NCBI RefSeq assembly: GCF_014645315.1
Contig: NZ_BMLQ01000001.1
Span: forward strand, 491,665-555,664
Direction of reading: 5' to 3'
Source of the DNA: Citricoccus zhacaiensis
GTDB taxonomy: Bacteria; Actinomycetota; Actinomycetes; Actinomycetales; Micrococcaceae
Length of the DNA stretch: 64,000 nt
The position numbers and the translations under genes were made by a program. The notes beneath the pieces were generated by a model. It made no database searches and was not told the DNA's origin. It saw only the letters and a list, made by a program, of their open reading frames with translations. Below, piece by piece: positions 26,735-36,199 of this stretch. Numbering within the stretch: position 1 is the stretch's first letter; each line of letters opens with the position of its first letter.

Positions 26735-28140
26735 CGGCGGACCACCAGCCACCACGCCAGCGGCAACACCAACACCAGCACGACGGCGGCGCCCACCATG
26801 GTGGGCACGGCACCGAACAGCACCCACAGCGCCCCGAAACCGGTGGAGGCCACGAGCCGGGTGACCGCGACGACGGTCTGGGCGGCCCCGATGCCCGTGG
26901 CCGTCCGGCCCTGTGGGGACAACTGACCGGCGAGCGCGGCGAGGACGCCGTCCGTGGCGGCATAGAAGATGCCCAGCATCAGCAGCGCCAGCCCGAGCGC
27001 GATCCAGCTCCCGCCCATCGCCGCGGCCAGGTAGGCCCCGGCCAGGAATAGGTGCCCGCCGATCAGGACCGCGGCGCGCGAGGTCCGGTCGGCGATGCGG
27101 CCCACGGGGATGGCGAGCAGCAGGAAGACGCCGTTGGTGCCGACGAAGAGCAGGGGGAACCACAGTGGATCGAGGTGTCCGTGGGACATGATGGCCAGGT
27201 AGATGAACCCGTCCCCCACGGTGAGCAGGCCGAGGACGCCCGCGGCTACCAGGAGCCGCTTGAGGGGACCGTCCAGCGTGCGCCAACGCTGGCGCCGGGG
27301 TGAACCGGACCGGGATGCGCGGGACCGGAGCGTGCGGGGCCGGACCGCCGGCGACGTCTCGGCGGCCTCCGGGACCGGTGCGGCCGGCGTCGTGGTGGAG
27401 GTGGGGGTGGTGGCTCTGCTGAACCGGACGTTGGGGACGAAGAGGATGAGGGCCGCCACGCCGATCAGTGCGGCGGCGAGGGAGACGGCGAAGACCACGC
27501 GGTAGCCCTCGGGGACCAGCAGCAGCACCACGAAGGCCAGCAGCGGGCCGATGGTGGCGCCGATGGTGTCCAGCATGCGGTGGACCCCGAAGGAGCGGGC
27601 GAGGTGCTGGGGTTGGGAGACCTCCTGGATCATGGCGTCCCGCGGGGCGGTGCGGATGCCCTTGCCGACCCGGTCGATCCCCACCAGCACGGCGATGCCC
27701 ACGAATCCCTGCACGATGAGCAACCCTGCACGTGTGAGCATGGACAGGCCGTAGCCGGCCACCGCGATGGCCTTGGGCCGGTCGGTCCGGTCCGCGGCGT
27801 AGCCGGCGGCGATCCTCACCACGGCGCTCACGCCCTGGTGGAGTCCCTCGAGGAATCCGTAGGCCACCATGGACAGCCCGAGCGCGCCGGTGACGTAGAG
27901 CGGCAGGACCGCCGCGACGGATTCGGAGGAGACATCCGTCAGCAGGCTGACCATCCCGAGCGCGACGACGGTCGGGGCCACCCGGAAGGCGACGGTCCGG
28001 CCGGAGCGCGGACCGGGGTGAGGGGTGGCATGGTCGGGACCGGGAGCGGAGTCCGCGCGGTCTGGGCTGGCATGATCAGGGCCGGCTTGGTCAGGGCTGG
28101 CATGATCGGGGCCGCGGAAGCCGGCCAGGGAGATGTACAT
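26731..28140 (-). CDS. MFS transporter of unknown substrate
   Basis: A 469-residue major facilitator protein with about twelve helices. The family marks are SLLTDVSSESVAAVLPLY near helix 1 and RVGKGIRTAPRDAMIQE in the first half, a pattern of MFS exporters without a defined substrate. The N-terminal ~50 residues are a duplicated, Asp/Pro/His-rich sequence (DHASPDQAGPDHASPDRAD). A charged loop of about 60 residues separates the halves. ATG 28140 follows AAGGATC; the frame is open to 28353, but that part lies in the intergenic region. It is coupled to the TolB-like gene. Confidence 0.8.
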   Translation of the reverse strand: MYISLAGFRGPDHASPDQAGPDHASPDRADSAPGPDHATPHPGPRSGRTVAFRVAPTVVALGMVSLLTDVSSESVAAVLPLYVTGALGLSMVAYGFLEGLHQGVSAVVRIAAGYAADRTDRPKAIAVAGYGLSMLTRAGLLIVQGFVGIAVLVGIDRVGKGIRTAPRDAMIQEVSQPQHLARSFGVHRMLDTIGATIGPLLAFVVLLLVPEGYRVVFAVSLAAALIGVAALILFVPNVRFSRATTPTSTTTPAAPVPEAAETSPAVRPRTLRSRASRSGSPRRQRWRTLDGPLKRLLVAAGVLGLLTVGDGFIYLAIMSHGHLDPLWFPLLFVGTNGVFLLLAIPVGRIADRTSRAAVLIGGHLFLAGAYLAAAMGGSWIALGLALLMLGIFYAATDGVLAALAGQLSPQGRTATGIGAAQTVVAVTRLVASTGFGALWVLFGAVPTMVGAAVVLVLVLPLAWWLVVRR

Positions 28141-28545
28141 GGGGATCCTTCGGAGTGCTGGTCTGACGCCGTGATGCTGAGTCGGTCCTGGCCGAATCCG
28201 CGGTCCAGGCGACCGGTCGCAGAGGCCGGTGTGGATTCTCAGAGCCAGACTATGGCCGTCCGCCCTGGCCTTACAGCGAGATGCATGCCTGTATCCGGGG
28301 GCGAGGTCGGCGGCGATCGGGTGGTCTACGCACGCATGGTTCCGGCCCTCCACGTGGGAGCTGGCACCGGCTACTCGTTCCCTTCTCGATTCGTCCCCGG
28401 CCTCCCGTGGTGACGTTGTCCACCGCTGGCTGGCTTCCTACGCTGAACGCCAACGTCCGGCATCCGGCCCACCCTCCGGCTGGAGGCCATGGACGTATCC
28501 CACCCGAATCGCGGTTGGGGCATGCGTACCGTCCGGGAGCAAGTG
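28141..28545. other. Divergent 405-base intergenic region
   Basis: No gene. It holds the promoter at 28416-28444 for the plus-strand glycan genes. On the minus strand TAGTCT (28252-28247) is a possible -10 for the MFS gene with a poor -35 (TGTAAG) 17 bases away. Confidence 0.5.
28416..28444 (+). promoter_or_regulatory. Promoter of the plus-strand glycan operon
   Basis: TTGTCC (28416-28421), a 17-base spacer, then TACGCT (28439-28444). Transcription would begin near 28451 and give a leader of about 95 bases before ATG 28546. Confidence 0.5.
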
Positions 28546-29217
28546 ATGACAGTACTGAATGAAGAGTCGCCTGCGGTGGACCCCTGCTTCCAGAAGTCGG
28601 CGGACGTGGACCCGGGTGCCCGGATCGGCCAGGGTGTCCGGGTCTGGCACCTGGCCCAGATTCGCGAGGAAGCGGTCGTCGGTGACGGGTGCCAGATCGG
28701 GCGCGGCGCCTACATCGGCCCCGGGGTGGTGATGGGCCGGAACTGCAAGCTGCAGAACCACGCCCTGGTCTACGAGCCGGCACGCCTGGCTGACGGTGTC
28801 TTCGTCGGCCCGGCAGCAGTGCTGACCAATGACGAGTTTCCCCGTGCGGTGACCCCGGACGGAGTCCTGAAGCGGAATGATGACTGGTTCCAGGTCGGAG
28901 TCACTGTCGGGACCGGGGCCGCCATCGGCGCCCGAGCCGTCTGCGTGGCCCCTCTGGTGATCGGCGCCTGGGCCATGATCGCCGCCGGTGCCGTGGTCAC
29001 GCGTGACGTTCCGGACTATGCGGTGGTCGCCGGCGTTCCCGCACGGCACCTGGGCTGGGTCGGGGAAGCCGGCCGCCGTCTCGAAGCCGTGGAGCTGGAC
29101 GGCCCCCAGGCGTCCACCGGTGCCACCGCACCGGGCAGCCTCTGGCGCTGCCCTGCCACGGGGCAGCTCTACCGGGAGACCGAGGCCCGCCTGGAGAAAC
29201 TGGAGGCTCGCTCATGA
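28546..29217 (+). CDS. WbpD/WlbB-like UDP-sugar N-acetyltransferase
   Basis: A 223-residue left-handed beta-helix acyltransferase, with hexapeptide repeats from DPGARIGQGVRVWHLAQI through PDYAVVAGVPARHLGWV. This arrangement matches enzymes that N-acetylate the 3-amino group of UDP-2-acetamido-3-amino-2,3-dideoxy-glucuronate or -glucose. Its partners would be the Gfo/Idh dehydrogenase (47754-48872) and one DegT aminotransferase (42383-43627) in the opposing operon. ATG 28546 has GGGAG upstream; ATG 28522 and 28489 are in frame but lack good sites. The stop overlaps the VanZ-like gene by four bases. Confidence 0.82.
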   Translation: MTVLNEESPAVDPCFQKSADVDPGARIGQGVRVWHLAQIREEAVVGDGCQIGRGAYIGPGVVMGRNCKLQNHALVYEPARLADGVFVGPAAVLTNDEFPRAVTPDGVLKRNDDWFQVGVTVGTGAAIGARAVCVAPLVIGAWAMIAAGAVVTRDVPDYAVVAGVPARHLGWVGEAGRRLEAVELDGPQASTGATAPGSLWRCPATGQLYRETEARLEKLEARS

Positions 29218-29771
29218 CGGCCCTCCAGGGCAGCCCTGTCTCACGCCGCGACATCACCCCGGAGAACGAGCAGGTATCCGCACCACCGCGCTCGGAGCAC
29301 CGACGGTGGGCCGGGTGGAGTCTGCTTGCCTATCTGGTTCCGGTGTCAGCTCTCGTCCTCTCGGCACGCCTCGGCGACCAGGGCATTCCCCCGGCCGCCG
29401 ATTCGCTCTTGCAGTGGTTCAGTGAGACCCGCTGGTTCTCCGAGATCCGGTTCGGCCATCTCGAGGCGGCAGCCAACGTCCTGCTCTTCGTTCCCATCGG
29501 CTTCCTGTTCGCCGGGCTCTGGGGCCGCCGCACTCGCACGCGCACTCGAGCCCTGAGGATCCCTCGATCGGGTCTGCCGGATGTCGTGGTGTGGTTCCTG
29601 GCCGTCCTCCTGTCAGCGGGGATCGAGCTGGCCCAGATGTTCCTCCTCGCGGAACGCTCGGGCACCTTCCGTGACCTCCTCTGCAATGCCACCGGTGCCC
29701 TCGCCGGAGTCCTGGCCTTCCGACTCGTCCAGATGGCCCGTAGCCGGGCCTCCCGAAGGAACACACCATGA
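29214..29771 (+). CDS. VanZ-like membrane protein
   Basis: A 185-residue membrane protein with about four hydrophobic segments and the VanZ-like pattern NVLLFVPIGFLFAGLWG and SAGIELAQMFLLAERSGTFRDLLCNATGA, where I quote the ends only as key marks: IELAQ, RSGTFRDLLCN. VanZ-like proteins are frequent in glycan loci, with no settled function. ATG overlaps the preceding stop (ATGA), and its own stop overlaps the fused glycosyltransferase start, so the three genes form one coupled operon. Confidence 0.85.
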   Translation: MTALQGSPVSRRDITPENEQVSAPPRSEHRRWAGWSLLAYLVPVSALVLSARLGDQGIPPAADSLLQWFSETRWFSEIRFGHLEAAANVLLFVPIGFLFAGLWGRRTRTRTRALRIPRSGLPDVVVWFLAVLLSAGIELAQMFLLAERSGTFRDLLCNATGALAGVLAFRLVQMARSRASRRNTP

Positions 29772-32617
29772 TCCCCCCGCATCCCCGCGTAGACCTGGCC
29801 GGAATCGTCGTCGACCTGATGGACGAGCGGGCAGCCATCGATGCCCTCGTCAATCGGCCGACCGATGGCAACCCGCTGGCCGTCATCTCGGCCAATCTGG
29901 ACCACATCGTCCAATTCGGGCACGGTGGCCGCTGGCGCCGCACCCTGGGCGATTCCCTGCACCCGACCCACACCGACGCCGATGGCCAGTCCCGCCCCCT
30001 GGAGTGGCTGACCCTGCTGGACGGTGCACCCCTGGTAGCCCAGGCTGACCGGCTCACGGGTGCTTCCTGGCCCCGCTTGGCCGGCAGTGACCTCGTGGGT
30101 CCGTTGCTGGACGCGGCTGAGAAGGCGGGCCTGTCAGTGGGTTTTCTGGGTGGGTCCTATCTGATCCAGCGCCTCCTGTCCCGTCGGCTCATCGCGACCC
30201 GGCCAGGGCTGGTGATCGCCGGGATGTGGTCACCGGACCGCAGTGAACTGGCGGACGAGCAGTCCTCCCTGAAGCTGGCCGAGGACATCGCCGCGGCCGC
30301 TCCCGAACTGCTGATCGTCGGGCTGGGCAAGCCCCGCCAGGAACTCTGGATCTCCAAGTATGGACCCGCCACCGGGGCAACAGTCCTGTTGGCCTTCGGT
30401 GCTGTGGTCGATTTCCTGGCCGACGCGATCCAACGGGCTCCGGCTGTGGCGAGCGACCACGGTCTGGAATGGGCTTGGCGCCTGGCCCGGGAACCACGCC
30501 GGCTGGCCAAGCGATACCTCCTGGACGATCCGCCTGGACTGGTCCAGCTCAGGCGCCACAGCAGTCTGTTGTCAGCGGACGCCGCTGTCTCGCCACCGCC
30601 TGCCGTTGGCCGTACGATCGGTCCCCCGCGCCGGTCGCATCCATCCAGCGGGACCGGCCATGATCCAGCACTGGCCGCCGTGCCCCACCACGGGAGATCC
30701 GGACAATTTGCCGCACTGGGCCGTCCGGTGGACGTAGCCGTCCTGGTGGTGACCTACAACAACGAGGACCATCTGGGAGCCCTCATCGCCAGCCTCCGTC
30801 AAGAGGCCCATGCACTCCGGATCCGGGTGGTGATAGCGGACAACGATTCCACGGACGGCACCCTCACTGAACTCAACAGGCACCCGGATATCCTGCAGGT
30901 CCAGACCGGCGGCAATCTCGGTTATGCGGCGGGAGTCAACGCCGCCCGGCGAAAGGCTGGAGAGACCGAGGCGATCCTGGTGCTGAATCCAGACCTCGAG
31001 GTCCTCCCCGGTGCCATCTCGGCGATGCTGGCGGTGCTGCACTCGGGTGAGGCCGACGTCGTGGTCCCCCGCATCGTGGACGGGGATGGGAACCTCACTC
31101 CGTCCCTCCGCCGTGAGCCAAGCCTGGGCACGGTCTTCGGCGATGCCCTCTTCGGTGGCCACTGGCCGCAGCGTCCCGCGGTGCTGGCCGAACAGGACTC
31201 CGCGCCCGAGAGCTATCAGTACGGCCATGAGGTCGATTGGGCCACCGGGGCAGCCGTCATGACGAGCGCAGACGTGGACCGCCGGATCGGCGCATGGGAT
31301 GAACGCTTCTTCCTCTACTCCGAGGAGACGGACTACTTCCGTCGCGCCCGAGAGTCCGGTGCCCGGATCTGGTACGAACCAGCGGCCACCGTGGCCCATG
31401 CCGAGAACGGCTCCGGCTCCTCCGTGCAGTTGCAGGCCCTGATGGCCGTCAACCGGGTCCGCTATATCCGGAAACACCACACCGACGTCACGGCCGAGGT
31501 ATTCCGCTGCGGCGTGGTCCTGCACGAGCTGCTGCGCTCCTTCAACCGAGACCACCGCAGGACCCTGGCCATCGTGGCGGACGAGGCCCGGTGGGACGCC
31601 CTGCCCGGGCCGTCAGCCACCCGGTACCCGGCCAAGGTCCTCGGTGGGTTCCCCGCCGGATCCGTCATCATCCCGGCCCACAATGAGGCGGCCGTCATCG
31701 GACGGACCCTCGACTCCCTTGAACCTGTGCTGCGGACCGGCCGGGTGGAGGTGATCGTGGTGTGCAACGGATGCACGGACAATACGGCTGCGCTGGCGGC
31801 CGCCGTGCCGGGGGTCCAGGTGATCGAGGCGCCGGTGGCCTCGAAGACGGCCGCCCTGAATGCCGGGGACAGGGTGGCCACCCAATGGCCTCGGGTCTAC
31901 CTGGACGCCGACACCGTCCTCAGCCCCACCGCCCTGCGCCGCGTGCTGGAGACCCTGTCCGAGTCACCGGTGCTGGCCGCACGCCCGGCGTTCCGCTACG
32001 ACGACTCGGGGGCCACCTGGCCGGTGCGGGCTTACTACCGCGCCCGGCGCCGCCTGGCGAGCACCCAGCAGGCCCTGTGGGGTGCCGGCGTCTTCGCCCT
32101 GTCCCGCGAGGGGCACGAGCGCCTCGGCTCCTTCCCGGACGTCACCGCCGACGACTATTTCGTGGACCGGCTCTTCTCTGACGAGGAGAAGACCGTCGTC
32201 CCCACGCCGCCGGTCCCCGTCCAGACCCCCCGTGAGACCAGGTCGCTGCTCAACGTCCTGACGCGCAACATCAGGGGCCCGGCGGAACAGCGTTCTGCGC
32301 CGGCACCGGCGGACGCCACGCCCCAGGGACCGCCGTTCCACTCGGATGCCGCCGGACCCGCTCCACGGCAGACGGCAGTCGGGCGCACCGCTGATACGCC
32401 GGCTGATGCCGCCGTCTCCTCCGCCTCGTCAACGGCCTGGGAACTGTTCAGGTCCATCAGAGGCCCCCGCAGCGCCGTCGATGCCCTCTCGTACTCCGGC
32501 TTGGCCGCCACACCACGGTTGGCCCGGCTCCGCCAAGCGGGCGCAGGAACCCCTTCCGCGCCCATCGCCTGGGAACGCGACGACAGCAGCCGCCGTCCGG
32601 AAGGACTGCCACGCTGA
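29768..32617 (+). CDS. Three-domain glycosyltransferase fusion (WecG/TagA + two GT2)
   Basis: A 949-residue cytoplasmic or membrane-associated enzyme. Residues ~1-275 are a WecG/TagA/CpsF (GT26) transferase, with VISANLDHI, LLIVGLGKPRQELWI and LLAFGAVVDFLADAIQRAP. Residues ~320-600 are a GT2 domain of the rhamnosyltransferase type (VAVLVVTYNN, NPDLEVLPG, a WATGAAVMTS acceptor stretch). Residues ~628-830 are a second GT2 domain (SVIIPAHNEAAVIG, YLDADT). The last ~120 residues are low complexity. Separate genes usually encode these activities; here three successive sugar additions may be made by one chain. The gene converges on the large operon, 22 bases apart. Confidence 0.85.
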   Translation: MIPPHPRVDLAGIVVDLMDERAAIDALVNRPTDGNPLAVISANLDHIVQFGHGGRWRRTLGDSLHPTHTDADGQSRPLEWLTLLDGAPLVAQADRLTGASWPRLAGSDLVGPLLDAAEKAGLSVGFLGGSYLIQRLLSRRLIATRPGLVIAGMWSPDRSELADEQSSLKLAEDIAAAAPELLIVGLGKPRQELWISKYGPATGATVLLAFGAVVDFLADAIQRAPAVASDHGLEWAWRLAREPRRLAKRYLLDDPPGLVQLRRHSSLLSADAAVSPPPAVGRTIGPPRRSHPSSGTGHDPALAAVPHHGRSGQFAALGRPVDVAVLVVTYNNEDHLGALIASLRQEAHALRIRVVIADNDSTDGTLTELNRHPDILQVQTGGNLGYAAGVNAARRKAGETEAILVLNPDLEVLPGAISAMLAVLHSGEADVVVPRIVDGDGNLTPSLRREPSLGTVFGDALFGGHWPQRPAVLAEQDSAPESYQYGHEVDWATGAAVMTSADVDRRIGAWDERFFLYSEETDYFRRARESGARIWYEPAATVAHAENGSGSSVQLQALMAVNRVRYIRKHHTDVTAEVFRCGVVLHELLRSFNRDHRRTLAIVADEARWDALPGPSATRYPAKVLGGFPAGSVIIPAHNEAAVIGRTLDSLEPVLRTGRVEVIVVCNGCTDNTAALAAAVPGVQVIEAPVASKTAALNAGDRVATQWPRVYLDADTVLSPTALRRVLETLSESPVLAARPAFRYDDSGATWPVRAYYRARRRLASTQQALWGAGVFALSREGHERLGSFPDVTADDYFVDRLFSDEEKTVVPTPPVPVQTPRETRSLLNVLTRNIRGPAEQRSAPAPADATPQGPPFHSDAAGPAPRQTAVGRTADTPADAAVSSASSTAWELFRSIRGPRSAVDALSYSGLAATPRLARLRQAGAGTPSAPIAWERDDSSRRPEGLPR

Positions 32618-32639
32618 AGGACAGCCATACTGAGGGCCC

Positions 32640-34004
32640 TCACAGTCCGCAGTCGTTGCCAGTGAACCGGTAGAGGTGGACTGCGTTGGCATCGGCGAAG
32701 GTATCGGTGAAACGGCCCGCGTGCACGGGAACGGTACGGCCCTCCCCCACCACGGCGGCCCCTTCAGGCTCGGGTGCCGCGCCACCATCCTCCCCGTCCG
32801 AGGCCCGGACACAGTCCAGGCGGAAGGACACCTCCCCCGGCGCCGGCGAGGCCGCGGTGGCCAGGACATAGAGGTCACCCTCGTGCAACTTCACCACGGC
32901 GTCAGCAGCACCCTCCACGGTGAGTGCGCCCCGCAGGGAGGGAGAGTTGAGCACCGGGGCCAGATCCTTCACTTCGGCGTTGATCTCCGCGATCCCGTCG
33001 GCGAGCTCGTCCCCGCAGTCACGCAACACGTGGAAGCTCGGGCACGGCCCACCGAAGCTGTGGCCGAAGTACACGATGCCCCGGGCTCCATGGATCAGGC
33101 TGGACCAGACCGCTGCCCGGATCTGCGCCGCCTCAGGCGGGTCCAGTGTGCCGAGATCCCAGGGCTGCCCCACCTCCACGAACGCCCAGACCGGCTTCGA
33201 ACCGTGTGGATCCACGAGGGAGCGGACCCGCTCCACCGTCCACCCGTAGTTGGCTGGCAGGCGGCACTGCGCATCAGACAGGTCCCGGGGCTCCGCCAGC
33301 ATGGTCCCCCCTTCCTGGGCACCACAGATGTTCGGGTCCGTGAACCAGTAATTGTCCGCGGACACCACATCATGGGCGCCGTTGACGAACCCGGCAGCCT
33401 CCGCATCCGTCTGCCAGAACGTCACGCCCTTGCCAAGATTGGAGTAGGTCATGGTGTGTGGGGGAACGTTCGCCGCCAGGTCGTCCTGCACCGAGTATCC
33501 GCAGTCTGTTCCCGGAACGGCGCATATCTCGCCCTGGCCGGGGAAGTTTCCCGTCCACGCCCCGTGGCCGGGGCCCGCCCACATGTCCACTTCGTCCCCC
33601 AGAACGGTCCCCCGGGCCGCCGGATCGGGCCACGAGGTCAGCGCGTATTGGCCCTCACCCAGGAATCCCAGTCCGGAATCCACGGACAGGTCCACGTACA
33701 GGTTCAGTCCAAGCCGCCGTTCTTCGAGCGCCTCCTCGGAGGAGGTCACGGATCCGAGCCACAAGCCGATCGGGATGTACTCCGGCCCGGACGGCAGCCC
33801 GTTCTCAAACGCCGTGAAGAAGTCGGTACCGCCATCGGGCTCCTCCAGCGAGACACCCTCCGGAAGGTGCGGACCGCCGGTGGTACCGGACCCGGCACCC
33901 GGTTCAGATCCAGTGGGAAGGCACGCCGTGACCACGATGATGAGGGCCATCGCCGTGGCCATGGCCCTCATCCGTCTCCCAGCGTGCCTCACGGTCACGA
34001 CCAC
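32640..34004 (-). CDS. Lipoprotein with glycoside-hydrolase-like barrel
   Basis: A 454-residue exported lipoprotein: the N-terminus ends in the lipobox VVTAC (Cys about residue 28). The mature part resembles TIM-barrel glycosidase-like proteins (YIPIGLWLGSV, GWTVERVRSLVD, KPVWAFVEVGQPW, SLIHGARGIVYFGHSFGGP), so it may trim or process the polysaccharide outside the cell; no catalytic pair is assigned with confidence. It is the last gene of the 15-gene operon, 21 bases after the Wzz-like gene. GTG 34004 is a possible start, but ATG 33971, with GGGAG upstream, is a good alternative. Confidence 0.7.
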   Translation of the reverse strand: MVVTVRHAGRRMRAMATAMALIIVVTACLPTGSEPGAGSGTTGGPHLPEGVSLEEPDGGTDFFTAFENGLPSGPEYIPIGLWLGSVTSSEEALEERRLGLNLYVDLSVDSGLGFLGEGQYALTSWPDPAARGTVLGDEVDMWAGPGHGAWTGNFPGQGEICAVPGTDCGYSVQDDLAANVPPHTMTYSNLGKGVTFWQTDAEAAGFVNGAHDVVSADNYWFTDPNICGAQEGGTMLAEPRDLSDAQCRLPANYGWTVERVRSLVDPHGSKPVWAFVEVGQPWDLGTLDPPEAAQIRAAVWSSLIHGARGIVYFGHSFGGPCPSFHVLRDCGDELADGIAEINAEVKDLAPVLNSPSLRGALTVEGAADAVVKLHEGDLYVLATAASPAPGEVSFRLDCVRASDGEDGGAAPEPEGAAVVGEGRTVPVHAGRFTDTFADANAVHLYRFTGNDCGL

Positions 34005-34025
34005 GCTCCGTGGAGCCCCGCTCGC

Positions 34026-34811
34026 CTAGCGGCTGACAATGTGCGGACCCGAGATGGCGTCCGCCAGGACTCGGTCCTCCCGAGGCGATCGATAGCCCGG
34101 GACGGCATCGATGATCGGGCCGTCAGGCAGGAAATCATGACGGTCCGCAGCCGAGTCTGCAGGGGCAGACCGAGTCCGGCGGCGGCTCGCCGCAATCGAC
34201 TCCGCCAGCGAGACCGCCCCGAACAGGAGCACCATCCCGGCAACGCCCAGGACCGCCGTGAAGCGAAGCCGGCTGGAGAAGACCTCCTGCGCCGGTGCCG
34301 CGCCGCTGATGGGCAGCGCCTCGATCAGATACAGGTCATCGGCCCCGTTGACCTTCTGCACCTCACGCATGATCCGGGTGAACTCCTCGCTCAGGAATGT
34401 CACGGTCTCCGTGGCCACTTCCGGCGATGCCCCCTCCACAGTCAGGTTCATCAGGCCCGAGGAGGTACCGTCCGGAGGCATCAACTCGAAATCGGAGGCC
34501 AAGCCCCGTTCGTCAAGCTTTTCAACCACCTCGTTGGAGTTCACCCGGGCGATCACCACCTGGGCCAGCAGGGAGGTGTCCCGCCACCGCAGGTACGGAT
34601 TGTCCGCGTTCTTGGCGGCGAGCTCCGGATCGGCCTGCAATTGTTCCTCGCTGGGCACTGACGGCATGGCCAGCGCGAAGGTGGCCTTGGATTCATAACT
34701 CCGTGGAGCCCACAGCATTCCGTAGGCACAGGCCAGAACCGTGAGCAGCACCAGGGGGATGGTGACCCATTTGTGCGTCCACATGGTCTTGAGAACTGTC
34801 AGCGGATCCAT
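34026..34811 (-). CDS. Wzz-like chain-length determinant / polysaccharide co-polymerase
   Basis: A 261-residue membrane protein with a transmembrane helix near residues 17-36, an extracytoplasmic helical domain, and a second helix near residues 185-205, followed by an Arg-rich cytoplasmic tail without a kinase domain. This is the Wzz/KpsE-like topology that controls glycan chain length with Wzy. ATG 34811 has GGAGGT upstream and lies within the 3' end of the Wzy-like gene (13-base overlap). Confidence 0.8.
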   Translation of the reverse strand: MDPLTVLKTMWTHKWVTIPLVLLTVLACAYGMLWAPRSYESKATFALAMPSVPSEEQLQADPELAAKNADNPYLRWRDTSLLAQVVIARVNSNEVVEKLDERGLASDFELMPPDGTSSGLMNLTVEGASPEVATETVTFLSEEFTRIMREVQKVNGADDLYLIEALPISGAAPAQEVFSSRLRFTAVLGVAGMVLLFGAVSLAESIAASRRRTRSAPADSAADRHDFLPDGPIIDAVPGYRSPREDRVLADAISGPHIVSR

Positions 34812-36199
34812 GGTCGACCTCCGTATTTCTTGCGGGTTGCGTGGTTTCCAGTGGATCGTTCGATCCCCGGGGTCTGATTGAGCTGTTGCAGGACGAGAAG
34901 CCAGACGGTGCCCGCCAGGCCGACGAAGATCGGCACCAGGAGGGCAAAGGACTTGAAGGACATCGAATCGAACGCAGCCGAGGAGGCGAGGGCCACGAAC
35001 ATGGCAGCGGCTACGCTCCCCGCCAGCAGCCGCAGTTCGGGGTCCGGGGCGTGGCGGGCCGCCAGCATCGACGACAGCGCGGGCACCAGCAGGTAGATCA
35101 CCAGTCCAGCGAGTCCCACGACGCCCATGGTGACGGCCGTGAAGAGGTATTCGTTGTCAAAGATGTCCATGGCGTTGACGGGCATCCAGGTTCCGGGCCC
35201 GTGGCCGAAGACCGGCAGCTGGACCAAGAGCGTCCACGCCAGTGGGTAGTCATCGGTCCTGGCCGTGATGGACGGGTCTGAGCTGCCCGCGGTGGCGGTG
35301 CCGAACAGTGTGGACACCATCCCCGGGATGGCCACGAACAGCACGATCAGGAACGCCGGGCCAGCCACCAGGGCCCACCGTCGCGCGGTCCTGGGAAGGT
35401 ACGGGATCATCACCGCAGCGCTGACGAACAGGCCCAGCATGGCTGATCGGGAGACGGTGGCGACGCAGCAGATCGCCAACATGACGGCCGGGACCCACCG
35501 CCGCCAGGCCTTGGACCAGGTGGAGAACAGCCCCCACCAGATCGACAGTGGCAGCAGCATGCTGCTCACCACACCGAGTTCGATGGGGTGCATGGTCATG
35601 CCGGCCACCCGGGTGAAAGACCCGCGCGGCTGGAACGGCGTGCCGGACCCGTTGTCCTGGAAACCCGGCAGCAACGTGGCAAGCCAGTCGACGGGATTCG
35701 TCAGGGTCGTGAACTGCAACGCCGCCACCAGGCCGGACACGCTGGCCCCGGCCAGCATCCAGCCCACTGCCCGCCGGACGTCCTCGCGGGTCAGCAGGCA
35801 CTGGGTGATGGACAGGGTCAGTCCGATCCCGGCCATCAACAGCAGCAGCCATCGGTCAGCAGCCGCCCGTTCCGCCACCGTCGAGGTTCCGCTCATTCCC
35901 GCCATCAGCGCGGCGTAGCTCAGCAGCGAGACCAGGAGCCAGACCATCATGCCCACGCGGGCCGGATGCCGGAACTCCCAGACGGAGAACCGTCCGAACA
36001 CCGCCGATGCCAGCCAGAGTCCGAGCAGGGCGAGGGCGAGAAGCTGGGCCACTCCGCCCGATGCCCCGGCCGGCTCCCAGACCAGATAGGCCGGGAATCC
36101 CACCGCCAGGAACATCGTCCAGCGCAGCACCAAGGGACCGCCCACCGGGCGGCCAGGCCGCTGGACGGTCTTCGCGGGGGCTGTGCTGAGGGCGGTCAT
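34799..36199 (-). CDS. O-antigen polymerase/ligase (Wzy/WaaL-like)
   Basis: A 466-residue membrane protein with about twelve hydrophobic segments and one large periplasmic-side loop, which contains the GHGPGTWMPVNAMD stretch typical of Wzy_C (O-antigen ligase) proteins. It would polymerise lipid-linked repeat units exported by the Wzx protein encoded upstream. Start ATG 36199 overlaps the DUF6492 stop by four bases. Confidence 0.85.
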   Translation of the reverse strand: MTALSTAPAKTVQRPGRPVGGPLVLRWTMFLAVGFPAYLVWEPAGASGGVAQLLALALLGLWLASAVFGRFSVWEFRHPARVGMMVWLLVSLLSYAALMAGMSGTSTVAERAAADRWLLLLMAGIGLTLSITQCLLTREDVRRAVGWMLAGASVSGLVAALQFTTLTNPVDWLATLLPGFQDNGSGTPFQPRGSFTRVAGMTMHPIELGVVSSMLLPLSIWWGLFSTWSKAWRRWVPAVMLAICCVATVSRSAMLGLFVSAAVMIPYLPRTARRWALVAGPAFLIVLFVAIPGMVSTLFGTATAGSSDPSITARTDDYPLAWTLLVQLPVFGHGPGTWMPVNAMDIFDNEYLFTAVTMGVVGLAGLVIYLLVPALSSMLAARHAPDPELRLLAGSVAAAMFVALASSAAFDSMSFKSFALLVPIFVGLAGTVWLLVLQQLNQTPGIERSTGNHATRKKYGGRPWIR

